Of a DNA stretch of 64,000 nucleotides, positions 42,180-51,962 are shown piece after piece (positions within the stretch are counted from its first letter, which is position 1; each line of letters begins with the position of its first letter). The position numbers and the translations under genes were made by a program. A model generated the notes under the pieces. That model worked only from the letters and a program-made list of their open reading frames with translations, had not been told where the DNA came from and did not search any database. The DNA lies in the NCBI GenBank assembly GCA_028283855.1, contig JAPWJX010000005.1, forward strand, positions 62,001 through 126,000, written 5' to 3'. This stretch comes from Verrucomicrobium sp. GTDB lineage: Bacteria; Verrucomicrobiota; Verrucomicrobiia; Methylacidiphilales; GAS474.

Positions 42180-42527
42180 ATGACGCCGATTCCTCCCACC
42201 GACTCCCTGGCCTCCCTGGCCGGTCCCAGCGCCACCACGGCGAACATGACCGACAAGGACCTGGCCAAGCTGAAGAAGGCCGCCACCCAGCTGGAATCGG
42301 TCTTTGACGGCTATCTCATGGAGGAGTTCGACAAGGGCCTGCCCGGCACCTCCGGCGGATTCGCCTCCCAGATTTACTCCAGCATGTTCAAAGACGCCGT
42401 GGCCACGAAGGTCGCGGAAAGCAACACGGGCCACGGATTGGCACAACAAATTTACAATGCATCCGTCAAACTCGCCCACCTCGACAAATCGGCTTCAACC
42501 TCCGCCGGAGACCAGCCGACTCTCTGA
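42180..42527 (+). CDS. flgJ: Rod-binding protein FlgJ (no muramidase domain)
   Basis: 115 residues. The rod-binding domain is seen in LKKAATQLESVFDGYLMEEF DKGLPG and GFASQIYSSMFKDAVATKV, GHGLAQQIY. The peptidoglycan hydrolase domain of enteric FlgJ is absent, as in many bacteria, so a separate lytic enzyme must open the wall. It lies between flgI and the flgN-like gene. Confidence 0.93.
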   Translation: MTPIPPTDSLASLAGPSATTANMTDKDLAKLKKAATQLESVFDGYLMEEFDKGLPGTSGGFASQIYSSMFKDAVATKVAESNTGHGLAQQIYNASVKLAHLDKSASTSAGDQPTL

Positions 42528-42540
42528 GGAAGATTCCGCC

Positions 42541-42996
42541 ATGGAAACCATCCCCCCCACCGCCGCCGTCCCGGAAGAGAGCCAGCGCGTCCTCCAGCAG
42601 CTGGACGACATGCTGGAACAGCTCCTCGTCCGCCAGCGTGAGGAGCAGGAGTGCATCCTCAACCGCAACGTCACCCGCCTGCCCGTCGTCTGCGAGGAGA
42701 TCAAGGTCCTTTCCCAGCAGCTGGAGCAGCAGCAGCTCAACCTGCGGACCTTCATCCAATCCCGCCGCCTGCCGGCCCCCCAGGAAAAGCTGCGGGGCGA
42801 GTGCATGCGCAAGTTCAAGCGCATCCAGCAGCTGGCCCGGCAGAACCATATGCTCCTGGAGAACAGCCTCCGCTTCCTCCAGCAGGTCATGAGCGAGTTC
42901 CTGGGCGCCAAGCGCAAGCAGGGAACCTACAACCACATGGGCATGGTCGAGGCGCCGCTCACCGGCAGCGGCCTACTCGTCGACGTCCAACTCTGA
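42541..42996 (+). CDS. flgN: FlgN-like export chaperone
   Basis: 151 residues, almost all alpha-helical (LQQLDDMLEQLLVRQREEQE CILNRNVTRLPVVCEEIKVL ...). Size, helix pattern and the place directly before flgK and flgL match FlgN, the chaperone of the hook-filament junction proteins. Sequence alone is not diagnostic. Confidence 0.82.
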   Translation: METIPPTAAVPEESQRVLQQLDDMLEQLLVRQREEQECILNRNVTRLPVVCEEIKVLSQQLEQQQLNLRTFIQSRRLPAPQEKLRGECMRKFKRIQQLARQNHMLLENSLRFLQQVMSEFLGAKRKQGTYNHMGMVEAPLTGSGLLVDVQL

Positions 42997-43008
42997 TCCC
43001 ACCCCACT

Positions 43009-44556
43009 ATGTCCGGCATCGGTCTTAACGGTTCCCTTTATGTTGGCTTGAGCGGCTTGCAGGCCGCCCAGGCGAGCATCTCGGTCGCCGGCCAGAATCT
43101 GACGAACCAGAGCAACAGCGCCTCCTCCCGGCAAATCGTGGTGATCAGCTCCGGCACCTCCATCAACGTGGCTGGCACCAACTTGGGAACCGGCGTCACG
43201 GTCACGGGCATCGAAAACACCCGCAGCAACTATCTGGACACCCTCGTCCAGCAGTCCAACTCCAGCCTGGGTTACGCCAACACGGTCAACACCTACATGT
43301 CGAGCGTGCAGAACTCCCTCTCGGAGTCCCTCAGCTCCAGCCAGGTCGATGCCAGCTCCAGCCAGACCGGCCTGGAGGCGGCTTCCACCGACTTCTTCAA
43401 CGCCTGGACCAGCCTGGCCGCCGATCCCACCTCCCAGGTGGCCCAGGATGCCGTGGCCAACGCGGGCCTGACATTCGCCAACACGGCCAACACGGTCGAG
43501 AATCAGATCCTCTCCGTCAAATCGAGCGTCTACAGCCAGGCTTCCGACGAGGTGACCACGGCCAACCAGCTCATCACCCAGATCGCCGATCTCAACTCCC
43601 AGATCCAGCGCGCGGAGGCGGGCACCACCGTCGACGCCCAGGGGCTCACCCTCAACCAGGCCACCACCCTGCGCGACCAGCGGGAAGCCCTCGTCGAGCA
43701 GCTCAGCACCATCGTCAACATCACGGTGACGAACAACCCGCAGAATTCCGCGATGGTCGACATCACCCTGACCGATTCCCCCACCACCACGCTGGTGAGC
43801 GGCACGGTGGGGGGAGGGGGCTCCAACAACCTGACGGGCGTCCAGACCTACAAGCTGGCCTCCAACACCTACGATCCCACCGGCAGCCTGACGATCAGCG
43901 CGGAAACCAGCGGCGGGACCACGGTCAACTTCACCCCCACGGGCGGCGACCTGGGCGGCCTGGTCTACCTGGACAACGACGTCATCGGCGCCCAGACGAC
44001 GATGCCCCCCACCGGCACGCCGACGACGCTTCTCGACCAATTCAACAACTACGTCTACCAGGTGGTCACCGCCGTCAACGGGCTGACCAATACCGGCCAG
44101 GGCTCCGATGGCACCGCCGGCGACGACTTCTTCCACATCGGCACCGACGCCAACGGCGTCAACCAGGTCACCGTGGAGGATCCCTACAACATCACCAGCT
44201 CCTCCTACAACAGCGGGGCCATTCCCGCCGCCGCGGCCGGTGCGGGATCGGCCGACGCGACCATCGCCAACGCGATCGCCGCCCTGAACACCTCCACCAC
44301 CAGCGCGGCCAACGTTTCCAAGTATGCCTCCGTGGTGAGCGGCATCGGCTTCACCACTAGCGCGGCGCAGACCAACTACACCAACCAGGCCCTCCTCAGC
44401 ACCCAGGTGAGCAACCAGCGGGCCTCCTATTCCGGCATCTCCACCAATGAGGAGACCACGGACCTCATCACCTTCCAGCAGGCCTACCAGGCTTCCGCCC
44501 ACTTCATCAGCGTGCTCCAGCAGCTCTACAATTCCCTGGTCAACATGGGGACCTGA
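43009..44556 (+). CDS. flgK: Flagellar hook-associated protein FlgK (HAP1)
   Basis: 515 residues. N-terminal SLYVGLSGLQAAQASISVAG QNLTNQSNSASSRQIV and C-terminal LSTQVSNQRASYSGISTNEE TTDLITFQQAYQASAHFISV are the conserved D0/D1 helices; EQLSTIVNITV lies in the middle. It forms the junction between hook and filament with FlgL, encoded next. Confidence 0.97.
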   Translation: MSGIGLNGSLYVGLSGLQAAQASISVAGQNLTNQSNSASSRQIVVISSGTSINVAGTNLGTGVTVTGIENTRSNYLDTLVQQSNSSLGYANTVNTYMSSVQNSLSESLSSSQVDASSSQTGLEAASTDFFNAWTSLAADPTSQVAQDAVANAGLTFANTANTVENQILSVKSSVYSQASDEVTTANQLITQIADLNSQIQRAEAGTTVDAQGLTLNQATTLRDQREALVEQLSTIVNITVTNNPQNSAMVDITLTDSPTTTLVSGTVGGGGSNNLTGVQTYKLASNTYDPTGSLTISAETSGGTTVNFTPTGGDLGGLVYLDNDVIGAQTTMPPTGTPTTLLDQFNNYVYQVVTAVNGLTNTGQGSDGTAGDDFFHIGTDANGVNQVTVEDPYNITSSSYNSGAIPAAAAGAGSADATIANAIAALNTSTTSAANVSKYASVVSGIGFTTSAAQTNYTNQALLSTQVSNQRASYSGISTNEETTDLITFQQAYQASAHFISVLQQLYNSLVNMGT

Positions 44557-44593
44557 CCGTTTAAATTTTTCTTAACCTAACAAGGGAAAACTC

Positions 44594-45580
44594 ATGCGCA
44601 TCACGGAAACGATGTTTAGCAACTCCTTCCTGCAACAGGCCAACAACCTGCAGGAAGCCATGGCCACCAACTCCTCGCAAATATCGAGCGGCATGAGCAT
44701 CATCAATCCGGGGGACGATCCGGTCGCCTTCGGCCAGGTCAGCGCGCTGCGGCAGCAGAACTCCCAGAATGCCGTTTACACCAGCACCACCAACACGCTG
44801 AGCACCACCGCCCAGTCCACGTATAACGTGCTGACGCAGATGCAGACCTTGGCCACCAGCATCACCTCCCTGATGACCCAGGCCTCCTCCACCGGCTCCG
44901 CCAACTACGCCGATTACGGCCAGCAGCTGCAGACCTACGCCGACCAGCTCGCCCAGCTGGTCAACACGCAGGTCAACGGAGTCTACATCTTCGGGGGCAC
45001 GGGCAATCAGGCGCCCCTGGTTGCGATCACCCCCACCCCGTCTTCCGACGCCCCGCAATACCAGCTCAACAACACCAGCGCGGGTTACGTCTCCAACGTC
45101 ACCACGGCGGCGATCAATTCCAACCTGACCGTCAGCATCGGCCTGACCGCGGGCAGCAACACCAGCGGCGCGAGCAATTTCGGCGGTTTCCTGACCGACG
45201 GCAGCGGGGTTGATTTCTACACCATGGTAGCCAGCGCCGCGCAGGACCTCCTAAACGCCTCCAGCGGCACCAGCGACCCCTTCAGCGCCGATACCAACCT
45301 GGGCAGCAGCTACTCCAACGCCGTCAGCGCCATCAACGCGGGCGCCGACAACATCTCCCGCTACCTGGGCCGCGCCTCCTCCCAGTTGGCCGTCCTGACC
45401 AACAACCAGACCGACCTGGCCACCGCCGCCACCACCCAAACGACGACGCTCGACAGCCTGACCTCGGCGGACACCGCGACTTTGGCCACGCAGCTCTCCA
45501 CCCTCCAGACCGCCTACTCGGCCTCCCTGCAATCCGCGGCCACCATTTTGAAGTTGAACATGCTCGATTATATTTCTTGA
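44594..45580 (+). CDS. flgL: Flagellar hook-associated protein FlgL (HAP3)
   Basis: 328 residues. MRITETMFSNSFLQQANNLQ then IINPGDDPVAFGQVSALRQQ resembles the flagellin/FlgL N-terminal helix; the C-terminal helix ends the filament-type coiled coil (LQTAYSASLQSAATILKLNM). Length and position after flgK favour FlgL over flagellin. AAGGGA at 44583-44588 is a weak ribosome site. Confidence 0.93.
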   Translation: MRITETMFSNSFLQQANNLQEAMATNSSQISSGMSIINPGDDPVAFGQVSALRQQNSQNAVYTSTTNTLSTTAQSTYNVLTQMQTLATSITSLMTQASSTGSANYADYGQQLQTYADQLAQLVNTQVNGVYIFGGTGNQAPLVAITPTPSSDAPQYQLNNTSAGYVSNVTTAAINSNLTVSIGLTAGSNTSGASNFGGFLTDGSGVDFYTMVASAAQDLLNASSGTSDPFSADTNLGSSYSNAVSAINAGADNISRYLGRASSQLAVLTNNQTDLATAATTQTTTLDSLTSADTATLATQLSTLQTAYSASLQSAATILKLNMLDYIS

Positions 45581-45617
45581 GCGGTATGAATCGTTTCGTC
45601 AGCCTTTGGAGGAAGAT

Positions 45618-46034
45618 ATGGAAGCGTGCGTGAGCGTGGAGCAGGAGATCCTGGACAAGACGTTCACGTTCCCCGTCGGCCTTCCCGGGTTCCTTCAATT
45701 CCATCGTTTCGTCTTTACCCAGACGGAGGAAGAGCGCCCCTTCGCCTTCATGCGGTCGGTGGACGATCCCTCCGTCTCCTTCCTGGTGATCGAGGCCTTC
45801 TACCTGAAAGGGGACTACGTGATGGACGTCGACGACACCCTCCTGGAGGACATCGGCTCCCCCGGCCCGCTCGATTGTCTCGTCTTCTTCATTTTAAAGG
45901 TGGAAAGCTGGAAACCCTTCGTCTTCCATGCCAATCTCCGCGCCCCCCTCATTATCCATAAGGAGAAGAGGCTGGGCCGTCAGATCACCTTGAACGAAAG
46001 CAGCTACTCCACGCAGGAGAGGTTCGAATTTTAA
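45618..46034 (+). CDS. fliW: Flagellar assembly factor FliW
   Basis: 138 residues from the ATG at 45618, five bases after GGAGG. Blocks FPVGLPGFLQFHRFVF and NLRAPLIIHKEKRLGRQITL with the terminal YSTQERF are typical FliW. It binds and inhibits CsrA until flagellin titrates it, so that flagellin translation matches export. csrA follows after nine bases. The flagellin partner gene is not in the window. Confidence 0.96.
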   Translation: MEACVSVEQEILDKTFTFPVGLPGFLQFHRFVFTQTEEERPFAFMRSVDDPSVSFLVIEAFYLKGDYVMDVDDTLLEDIGSPGPLDCLVFFILKVESWKPFVFHANLRAPLIIHKEKRLGRQITLNESSYSTQERFEF

Positions 46035-46043
46035 AGGCGGCCT

Positions 46044-46316
46044 ATGCTCGTCCTGTCACGTAAACCGGGGGAGGCTGTCAAACTCGGCGATGAGATCGAG
46101 ATTATCATCGTCGCCGTCGAAGGTCAGCGCGTCCGCCTGGGCATCAAGGCCCCCCGGGATGTCCGCATCCTTCGCACGGAAATCGACCCGCAGCTGGCCC
46201 ATTTCAACCAACAAGCCGTGGTGAAGGCCGATGCCGCCTCCCTTCTGGGCCAGGCCGCGGCCAAGGCCAAGCAGGCCTCCGCCAACGCCAATCCGGACGG
46301 CAGCGCCGCTTCCTAA
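46044..46316 (+). CDS. csrA: Carbon storage regulator CsrA with extended C-terminus
   Basis: 90 residues. MLVLSRKPGEAVKLGDEIEI with the RNA-binding N-terminal strand is intact; VRLGIKAPRDVRILRTEI follows. About 25 residues of Ala/Gln/Lys-rich tail extend past the usual 60-70 residues, similar to CsrA forms that interact with FliW through an extended C-terminus. It represses target mRNAs at GGA sites, expected to include flagellin. Confidence 0.97.
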   Translation: MLVLSRKPGEAVKLGDEIEIIIVAVEGQRVRLGIKAPRDVRILRTEIDPQLAHFNQQAVVKADAASLLGQAAAKAKQASANANPDGSAAS

Positions 46317-46394
46317 AAGCCGCTGCGGGAAGATTTCGCCATCCATCATGGCCCTTTTGTTGACCCTGAAGCGGAAACGACTTACAACGGGTCG

Positions 46395-47216
46395 ATGCAC
46401 AAGGGTGCGATGCAATTGATGCGCTGGCGGCAGAGCCGACGCCGGGAGTCGGGCCGTGTCGGCCCGGAGATTCTCCTGGCGCTGGCCATCGTTGCATGCG
46501 GCGTCTGCATCGGCGCCCTCTACTACCAGACCCAGCAGGACGTTCAGTCCCTTCACGCCAGCATCGACACCGTCCAGGCCCGCTCGGACAGCAACGTCAA
46601 GCAGCTGGAGACCCAGCTGGGTCAGCGTTACCTCCAGCTCCTGAAACTGGCGGAAGACCTGGCCATGCAACAGGGCCGGATGGTCACGCTGGAACGGAAC
46701 CTGACCCTTCAGAAAAACTCCGTCACCCAACTCCAGGACACCTTCCACGGCGAGGTCGATTCCCTGAAGAAAGAAGGAGGAGCCCGGGCTAAGGAAGTCT
46801 CCCTCCTGGAAGACAAGTTTAAGAACGCGATCGCCCTCAAGGAAAAGTCGATCACCCAGCTTCAGGAGGAATACGACGTCCTGAAAAACCTGATGGACGA
46901 CCAATCCGCCCTCTTAGTCATGATGCGGGAGCAGGCCATCGTCAACGGGGGCAGCACCAATTCCTCCGGCGCCATTCCCCCGGGCGGCCCGGATGCCGTC
47001 CTGCCCGTGGCCAATCCCGGCACTCAGAGCCCCCTGGCTCCAGGCATTCCGCCTGCAGGCAGCCAGGGGCCGCAGTCCTTCCAGACCGGCGCCATCGTTC
47101 CCATTCCCTCCACCGAGGCGCCCCAGCCCACCACCCAGCCGCCGCCGCCCATGCCGATCCACGATGCGGACCAATCTCCGGCGGCTCCGGCCCAGGCTAC
47201 GGCGCCTCAGCCTTAA
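46395..47216 (+). CDS. Membrane-anchored coiled-coil protein with Pro-rich tail, function unknown
   Basis: 273 residues. After a basic N-terminus comes one membrane span (about 24-44), a long coiled coil (about 46-180, including QLQDTFHGEVDSLKKEGGAR and QLQEEYDVLKNLMDD) and a disordered Pro/Ala/Gln tail. I do not recognise it. It lies between csrA and cheD on the same strand, so it is probably part of the flagellar/chemotaxis unit. ATG at 46410 is an alternative start. Confidence 0.65.
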   Translation: MHKGAMQLMRWRQSRRRESGRVGPEILLALAIVACGVCIGALYYQTQQDVQSLHASIDTVQARSDSNVKQLETQLGQRYLQLLKLAEDLAMQQGRMVTLERNLTLQKNSVTQLQDTFHGEVDSLKKEGGARAKEVSLLEDKFKNAIALKEKSITQLQEEYDVLKNLMDDQSALLVMMREQAIVNGGSTNSSGAIPPGGPDAVLPVANPGTQSPLAPGIPPAGSQGPQSFQTGAIVPIPSTEAPQPTTQPPPPMPIHDADQSPAAPAQATAPQP

Positions 47217-47236
47217 GCCTTTTCCAGCTCAGCCCT

Positions 47237-47755
47237 GTGGCTCTCGCATCCATTTCCACCTCCAACGCGGGAAACCCGCCGGAAACCGTCGTCGGCGTCG
47301 CCGACCTCAAGCTGGTCTCCACCCCCGGCTCCATTCTGAGCACCTACGCCCTGGGATCGTGCATCGCCGTCACCCTGTTCGATCCCTACCGGAAAATCGG
47401 CGGCCTTTTGCACGCCATGTTGCCCGACTCCAAGCTGCACCGCAGCGGCGTGACCAACCGCTCCATGTTCGTCGACACCGGTTTGACGGACCTGGTCGCC
47501 CAGCTGACCCGCACCGGCGGCGCGCCGGAAGTCCTGGAATGCAAGGTTTTCGGCGGCGCCCGCGTCATGGGAGCCGATCAGTTTTTCCGCATTGGTGACC
47601 GCAATGTGGAAGCGTTCCGCGCCTTGAGCCAAAAGATGGGGCTGCGGGTAAAAGTCTGGGAAACCGGGGGACAGGTCAACCGCACCATCAAGCTCTACCT
47701 GGAGACCGGCCACGTCCTGGTCAAGACTCCCGGCAAGCCCCTGTACTGGATATGA
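47237..47755 (+). CDS. cheD: Chemoreceptor glutamine deamidase CheD
   Basis: 172 residues from GTG at 47237. The catalytic set is intact: Thr, then Cys six residues later in STYALGSCIAVTLFD, and His 17 residues after Cys in GGLLHAMLPDS; later CKVFGGARVMGADQFFRIGD RN. CheD deamidates receptor glutamines and can interact with CheC. It implies methyl-accepting chemoreceptors elsewhere. Its stop overlaps the HDOD gene by 4 bases. Confidence 0.96.
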   Translation: MALASISTSNAGNPPETVVGVADLKLVSTPGSILSTYALGSCIAVTLFDPYRKIGGLLHAMLPDSKLHRSGVTNRSMFVDTGLTDLVAQLTRTGGAPEVLECKVFGGARVMGADQFFRIGDRNVEAFRALSQKMGLRVKVWETGGQVNRTIKLYLETGHVLVKTPGKPLYWI

Positions 47756-48618
47756 GTTCCATCCTTCCCATCTCCATGGTTTGCGAGCTGGCCCGCACCC
47801 TTCCTTGCGCGCCGGCGCTTCTGCCGAAGCTCATCGCGCTCCTTTCCGATCCGGAGAAGGCCAATGCGAAGGAAATGGAAAGCCTGATCATGCGGGATCC
47901 GGGTTTGGCCACCTCCGTCCTGCGCTTTGCCAATTCCGCCTTCTTCTCCAGGACCTTCCCCTGCGAAACCGTGGGTGACGCCGTCATGCGCATCGGCTTC
48001 CGCCAGGTCTACCGCATCGCCGCCAGCTCCATCGCGGGCCGCTGGCTCATCAACCAGCCCCAGGGCTACGGCTGGGAGCCGGGAGACCTTTACAAACACT
48101 CCCTCTGCGTCGGCGTCTCCGTCGAGCACCTGGCCAAAAAGACCAAGCAGGTTCCGGAAGAGCTGGCCTACACCTCCGGCCTCCTGCACGACGTGGGCAA
48201 GCTGGCCTTGGCCCACGCCTGCGCCGACCATTTTGAATCCATCCGCAGCTACCAGGAGATCAAGCAGGTCAGCTGGCGCCAGGCGGAGCACACCATCCTG
48301 GGATACGATCATACGGAAATCGGCGGCGTCCTCATGGAAGAGTGGGGCTATCCCGCCAGCCTCGTGCAGGTCGCCCGCTTCTATCCCCGTCCCAGCCTGG
48401 CCACGCCGGACCAGCGCCTCCTCGTCGGCCACGTCCATGCCGCCAAGCACCTGGCCACCCTCCTGGGCTACGGCGTGGGGGAGGACGGCTTCCACACGGA
48501 GTTGGATGAGGCCGTGCTAAAGGAATGCGGCATTACCGAGGAACTTCTCGAAGAACTGCTCCCCAGCGTCGTCAAAGACGCCGAAAAGCTTATCGCCGCA
48601 GGAATGGGGACCGAATAA
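47752..48618 (+). CDS. HDOD domain protein
   Basis: 288 residues. An HDOD domain fills most of the protein: LIALLSDPEKANAKEMESLI MRDPGLATSVLRFANSAFF, then the HD-like GLLHDVGKLALAHA with intact His-Asp. HDOD proteins act in signalling and are often linked to chemotaxis and motility, without a proven common activity. The 4-base overlap with cheD supports such a role here. Last gene of the flagellar locus. Confidence 0.9.
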   Translation: MSSILPISMVCELARTLPCAPALLPKLIALLSDPEKANAKEMESLIMRDPGLATSVLRFANSAFFSRTFPCETVGDAVMRIGFRQVYRIAASSIAGRWLINQPQGYGWEPGDLYKHSLCVGVSVEHLAKKTKQVPEELAYTSGLLHDVGKLALAHACADHFESIRSYQEIKQVSWRQAEHTILGYDHTEIGGVLMEEWGYPASLVQVARFYPRPSLATPDQRLLVGHVHAAKHLATLLGYGVGEDGFHTELDEAVLKECGITEELLEELLPSVVKDAEKLIAAGMGTE

Positions 48619-48670
48619 GGGGAATGCAAGCCTTTTCCCGCCTTTTTTAAGGGGGCCGGAAGGAGAGGGG

Positions 48671-48695
48671 AAAAGAGGCCGTTTTAGGCCCTTTT
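48671..48695 (+). terminator. Terminator of the flagellar locus
   Basis: AAAAGAGGCC-GTTTTA-GGCCCTTTT, a hairpin with one bulged A ending in TTTT, between the HDOD gene and rpsL. Confidence 0.6.
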
Positions 48696-48812
48696 CAAGA
48701 AACTTCGGGAATTTTGAAAATAATTCTTGAAGGAAAAATTCTTTTTCGCATTCTAACCGTTCCCGTTTTAAGGGGAAAATTTAAGAAACGATACTGAAAA
48801 AAGCGAAACAAC
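48696..48812 (+). promoter_or_regulatory. AT-rich promoter/leader region of the ribosomal protein cluster
   Basis: 117 bases with clearly lower GC than the neighbours. TTGAAA and TTGAAG boxes (around 48713-48732) and GATACT (48790-48795) are possible promoter parts, but no pair has good spacing. No ribosome binding site is seen before rpsL. No gene in the gap. Confidence 0.4.
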
Positions 48813-49238
48813 ATGCCGACTATTAACCAGTTAGTGCGCAAGGGCCGCCGGAAGATCCGCAACAAAACCAAGGCCCCGGCGCTGAAGAACAGCCCGCAGC
48901 GGCGCGGTGTTTGCGTGCAGGTCATGACCCGTACGCCTAAGAAGCCGAACTCGGCGCTGCGTAAAGTCGCCAAGGTTCGCCTCACCAACGGGCAGGAAGT
49001 CATCGCCTACATCCCCGGCGAAGGCCACAACCTCCAGGAGCACTCCATCGTCCTGGTCCGCGGCGGCCGCGTGAAGGACTTGCCCGGCGTTCGCTACCAC
49101 ATCGTCCGCGGCACCCTCGACGCCACCGGCGCCGTCGGGCCCAGCAGCACCAACAAGGTCAACCGCAACGTCAGCCGTTCCAAATACGGCGTGAAGAAGC
49201 CGAAGGCCGGCGCCGCCGCCGCTGCCGCGAAGAAGTAA
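48813..49238 (+). CDS. rpsL: 30S ribosomal protein S12
   Basis: 141 residues with an Ala/Lys tail (GAAAAAAKK) beyond the usual end. [31 protein letters not shown] and [17 protein letters not shown] are conserved; both lysines where streptomycin-resistance mutations occur are present as wild type. It shapes the decoding centre. First gene of the str-S10-spc cluster. Confidence 0.99.
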   Translation: MPTINQLVRKGRRKIRNKTKAPALKNSPQRRGVCVQVMTRTPKKPNSALRKVAKVRLTNGQEVIAYIPGEGHNLQEHSIVLVRGGRVKDLPGVRYHIVRGTLDATGAVGPSSTNKVNRNVSRSKYGVKKPKAGAAAAAAKK

Positions 49239-49274
49239 TTTACCCGAAGAACCAACCTCAGCTCATCCCTCCTT

Positions 49275-49748
49275 ATGGCTAGACGTCGCCGCGCCCAGAA
49301 GCGCGAAATCATTCCCGATGCCAAGTTCGAATCGACCATGGTCACCTGCCTCATCACCACCGTGATGCAGAGCGGCAAGCGCGCCACCGCGGAGCGCATC
49401 GTCTATGGCGCCATCGACTCCATCAACGAAAACAACAAGGACAGCAATCCGCTGGACATCCTCAAGCGCGCGATCGACAACGTGAAGCCGAAGCTCGAGG
49501 TCAAGTCCCGCCGCGTCGGCGGCGCCACCTACCAGGTGCCCATGGAAGTCCCGCCCGAGCGCCAGCTCGCGCTGGCCATGCGCTGGCTCGTCGGTTTCGC
49601 CCAGAAGCGCCGCGGCACCTCCATGCTCAAGGCCTTGGCCTCCGAGCTGAAGGACGCCTCCAACGCCCAGGGCAACGCCATCAAGAAGCGCGACGACGTG
49701 CACAAGATGGCGCAGGCCAATCGTGCCTTCGCCCACCTCCGCTTCTAG
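49275..49748 (+). CDS. rpsG: 30S ribosomal protein S7
   Basis: 157 residues, normal. MARRRRAQKREIIPDAKFES, NVKPKLEVKSRRVGGATYQV PMEV and AFAHLRF at the end. It nucleates assembly of the 30S head. rpsL-rpsG-fusA order is conserved. Confidence 0.99.
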   Translation: MARRRRAQKREIIPDAKFESTMVTCLITTVMQSGKRATAERIVYGAIDSINENNKDSNPLDILKRAIDNVKPKLEVKSRRVGGATYQVPMEVPPERQLALAMRWLVGFAQKRRGTSMLKALASELKDASNAQGNAIKKRDDVHKMAQANRAFAHLRF

Positions 49749-49781
49749 TCTCTTAGACACCACCTTTCGAAGATCACACCT

Positions 49782-51944
49782 ATGTCCGCCGTCGCTGAAA
49801 CCAAGAAAAGCCCTAATTCCCCGAACCGCCCCTTCCCCATGGAGCGGACGCGGAACTTCGGCATTTGCGCGCACATCGACGCGGGCAAGACCACGCTGAC
49901 CGAGCGTATCCTCTTCTACACCGGCGCCGTCCATAAGATGGGCGAGGTGCACGAAGGCACCACCGTCACCGACTGGATGGAGCAGGAGCGCGAGCGCGGC
50001 ATCACCATCACCTCCGCCGCCACCACCTGCTTCTGGCCCCAGCGCAAGGAAGAGGGCATCTCCAAAGTCTTCGAAGGCCAGAAATTCCGCATCAACATCA
50101 TCGACACCCCGGGACACGTCGACTTCACCGCCGAAGTGGAGCGCTCCCTGCGCGTCCTGGACGGCGCCGTCGCCGTATTCTGCGGCGTCGCGGGCGTCCA
50201 GCCTCAGTCTGAGACCGTCTGGCGCCAGGCCACCAAATACGGCGTCCCCCGCATCGCGTTCGTCAACAAGATGGACCGCGTCGGCGCCAATTTTGAGAAC
50301 GCCGTCAACGAAATGCGCGAGAAGCTCGGCGCCAACGCCTGGCCCATCCTCCTGCCCTGGGGCAAAGAAGACCAGCTCCACGGCCAGATCGACATCATCA
50401 ACCAGCGCGCCGTCCGCTACCTGGACAACGACCGCTTCGGCTCCACCTACGAGCTGGTCGAAATTCCCGACGACCTGAAGGCCAACGCCAAGCAGGCCCT
50501 GGAAGACCTCATCGGCGCCATCGCCGACAAGGACGAAAAGATCGGTGAAATGTTCCTCGAGGAAAAAGTCCCCACCGCGATGGAGATCAAGCAGGCCCTC
50601 CGCCGCCTTGTCATCGCCAACCAGATCGTCCCCGTCGTCGGCGGCTCCGCCTTCAAGAACAAGGGCGTCCAGTTCCTCGTCGACGCCGTCGTCGACTACC
50701 TGCCCGGCCCCCTCGACAAGGAAGCCGCCAAGGGCCACAACCCGGACGACAGCAGCGAAGTCCTGGCCCCCGCCGACGACAACTCCAAGTTCTGTTCCCT
50801 GGCCTTCAAGCTCTGGACCGACCCCTTCGTCGGCAAGCTCGTCTTCTTCCGCGTCTACTCCGGCCAGCTCAACAAGGGCGACACCGTCTACAACCCGCGC
50901 ACCAACAAGACCGAGCGCATCAGCCGCATCGTCCAGATCCAGGCCGACAAGCGCGAAGACATCGAGACCGTCTACGCGGGCGACATCGCCGCCCTCGTCG
51001 GCGTGAAGAACATCAAGACCGGCGACACCCTCGCCGATCCCGACTACAGCATCCAGCTCGAGCCGCCCTCCTTCCCTGAGCCCGTCATCTCCATGGCCGT
51101 CGAGCCCAAGACCAAGGCCGACCGCGAGAAGATGGCCGAAGGCCTCCAGCGCCTGATGGAAGAGGACCCCACCTTCTTCGTCTCCACCAACGAAGAGACC
51201 GGCCAGACCATCATCGCCGGCATGGGCGAGCTGCACCTCGACATCATCTGCGACCGCCTCAAGCGCGAATTCAACGTCCAGACCAACGCCGGCGCCCCCC
51301 AGATCGCCTATCGCGAGACCATCCTCAAGCAGGCCGGCGGCGAGGGGAAGCTGGTCAAGCAGTCCGGCGGCCGCGGCCAATACGGCCACGTCGTCCTCGA
51401 AGTCATCCCCAACGAGCGGGGCAAGGGCATCGAAGTCGAGAGCAAGGTCGTCGGCGGCAACATTCCGAAGGAGTACATCCCCGCCTGTAAGAAAGGCGTC
51501 GAGGAAGCCCTCCTCAACGGCATCGTCAACAGCAGCCCCGTCATCGACGTCAAGGTCAACATCCTCGACGGCAGCTACCACGAGGTCGACTCCAACGAGT
51601 TGGCCTTCAAGATGGCCGCCATCTTCGCGCTCAAGAACGCCCTGGAAAAGGCCAACTCCATCCTCCTGGAGCCGATCATGAAGGTCGAAGTCTCCACCCC
51701 GGACGAGTATCAGGGCGACATCCTCGGCGACTTGAACCGCCGCCGCGGCAAGATCATGAACGTCGAAACCAAGGGCAACAGCTCCCTGGTCCACTCCGAA
51801 GTGCCCCTCTCGGAAATGTTCGGCTACGTCAACAACATCCGTTCCATGTCGAAAGGCCGCGCGGCCTACTCCATGGAGCCGTCCCACTTTGAGCAGGTCC
51901 CGGCGCAAATCCTGGCCCAGATCAAGGAACAGAAGAAGAGTTAA
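49782..51944 (+). CDS. fusA: Translation elongation factor G
   Basis: 720 residues. G1 [15 protein letters not shown], switch [10 protein letters not shown] and NKMD of the G domain are intact, with domain IV ([13 protein letters not shown]) and domain V ([20 protein letters not shown]) complete. It drives translocation with GTP. The next gene is rpsJ; tuf, often found here, is missing. Confidence 0.99.
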   Translation: MSAVAETKKSPNSPNRPFPMERTRNFGICAHIDAGKTTLTERILFYTGAVHKMGEVHEGTTVTDWMEQERERGITITSAATTCFWPQRKEEGISKVFEGQKFRINIIDTPGHVDFTAEVERSLRVLDGAVAVFCGVAGVQPQSETVWRQATKYGVPRIAFVNKMDRVGANFENAVNEMREKLGANAWPILLPWGKEDQLHGQIDIINQRAVRYLDNDRFGSTYELVEIPDDLKANAKQALEDLIGAIADKDEKIGEMFLEEKVPTAMEIKQALRRLVIANQIVPVVGGSAFKNKGVQFLVDAVVDYLPGPLDKEAAKGHNPDDSSEVLAPADDNSKFCSLAFKLWTDPFVGKLVFFRVYSGQLNKGDTVYNPRTNKTERISRIVQIQADKREDIETVYAGDIAALVGVKNIKTGDTLADPDYSIQLEPPSFPEPVISMAVEPKTKADREKMAEGLQRLMEEDPTFFVSTNEETGQTIIAGMGELHLDIICDRLKREFNVQTNAGAPQIAYRETILKQAGGEGKLVKQSGGRGQYGHVVLEVIPNERGKGIEVESKVVGGNIPKEYIPACKKGVEEALLNGIVNSSPVIDVKVNILDGSYHEVDSNELAFKMAAIFALKNALEKANSILLEPIMKVEVSTPDEYQGDILGDLNRRRGKIMNVETKGNSSLVHSEVPLSEMFGYVNNIRSMSKGRAAYSMEPSHFEQVPAQILAQIKEQKKS

Positions 51945-51962
51945 CCGTCACTACGCACACAT

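Noticed and set aside
44594-45580. Flagellin instead of FlgL
   Set aside because: It follows flgK directly, has FlgL-type length and lacks the strongly conserved flagellin C-terminal end; fliS and fliD are not adjacent.
48713-48795. A defined rpsL promoter
   Set aside because: Several TTGAA- and TATA-like boxes occur in the AT-rich gap, but none has both boxes at 16-18 bases, so no single promoter is called.
49263-51908. Long open frame opposite fusA (881 codons)
   Set aside because: GC-rich codon bias in fusA leaves the antisense frame open; the product is Val/Gly/Asp-rich and matches no family. The same applies to the long antisense frames opposite flhA (32133-34793) and the GH2 gene (3499-6258).
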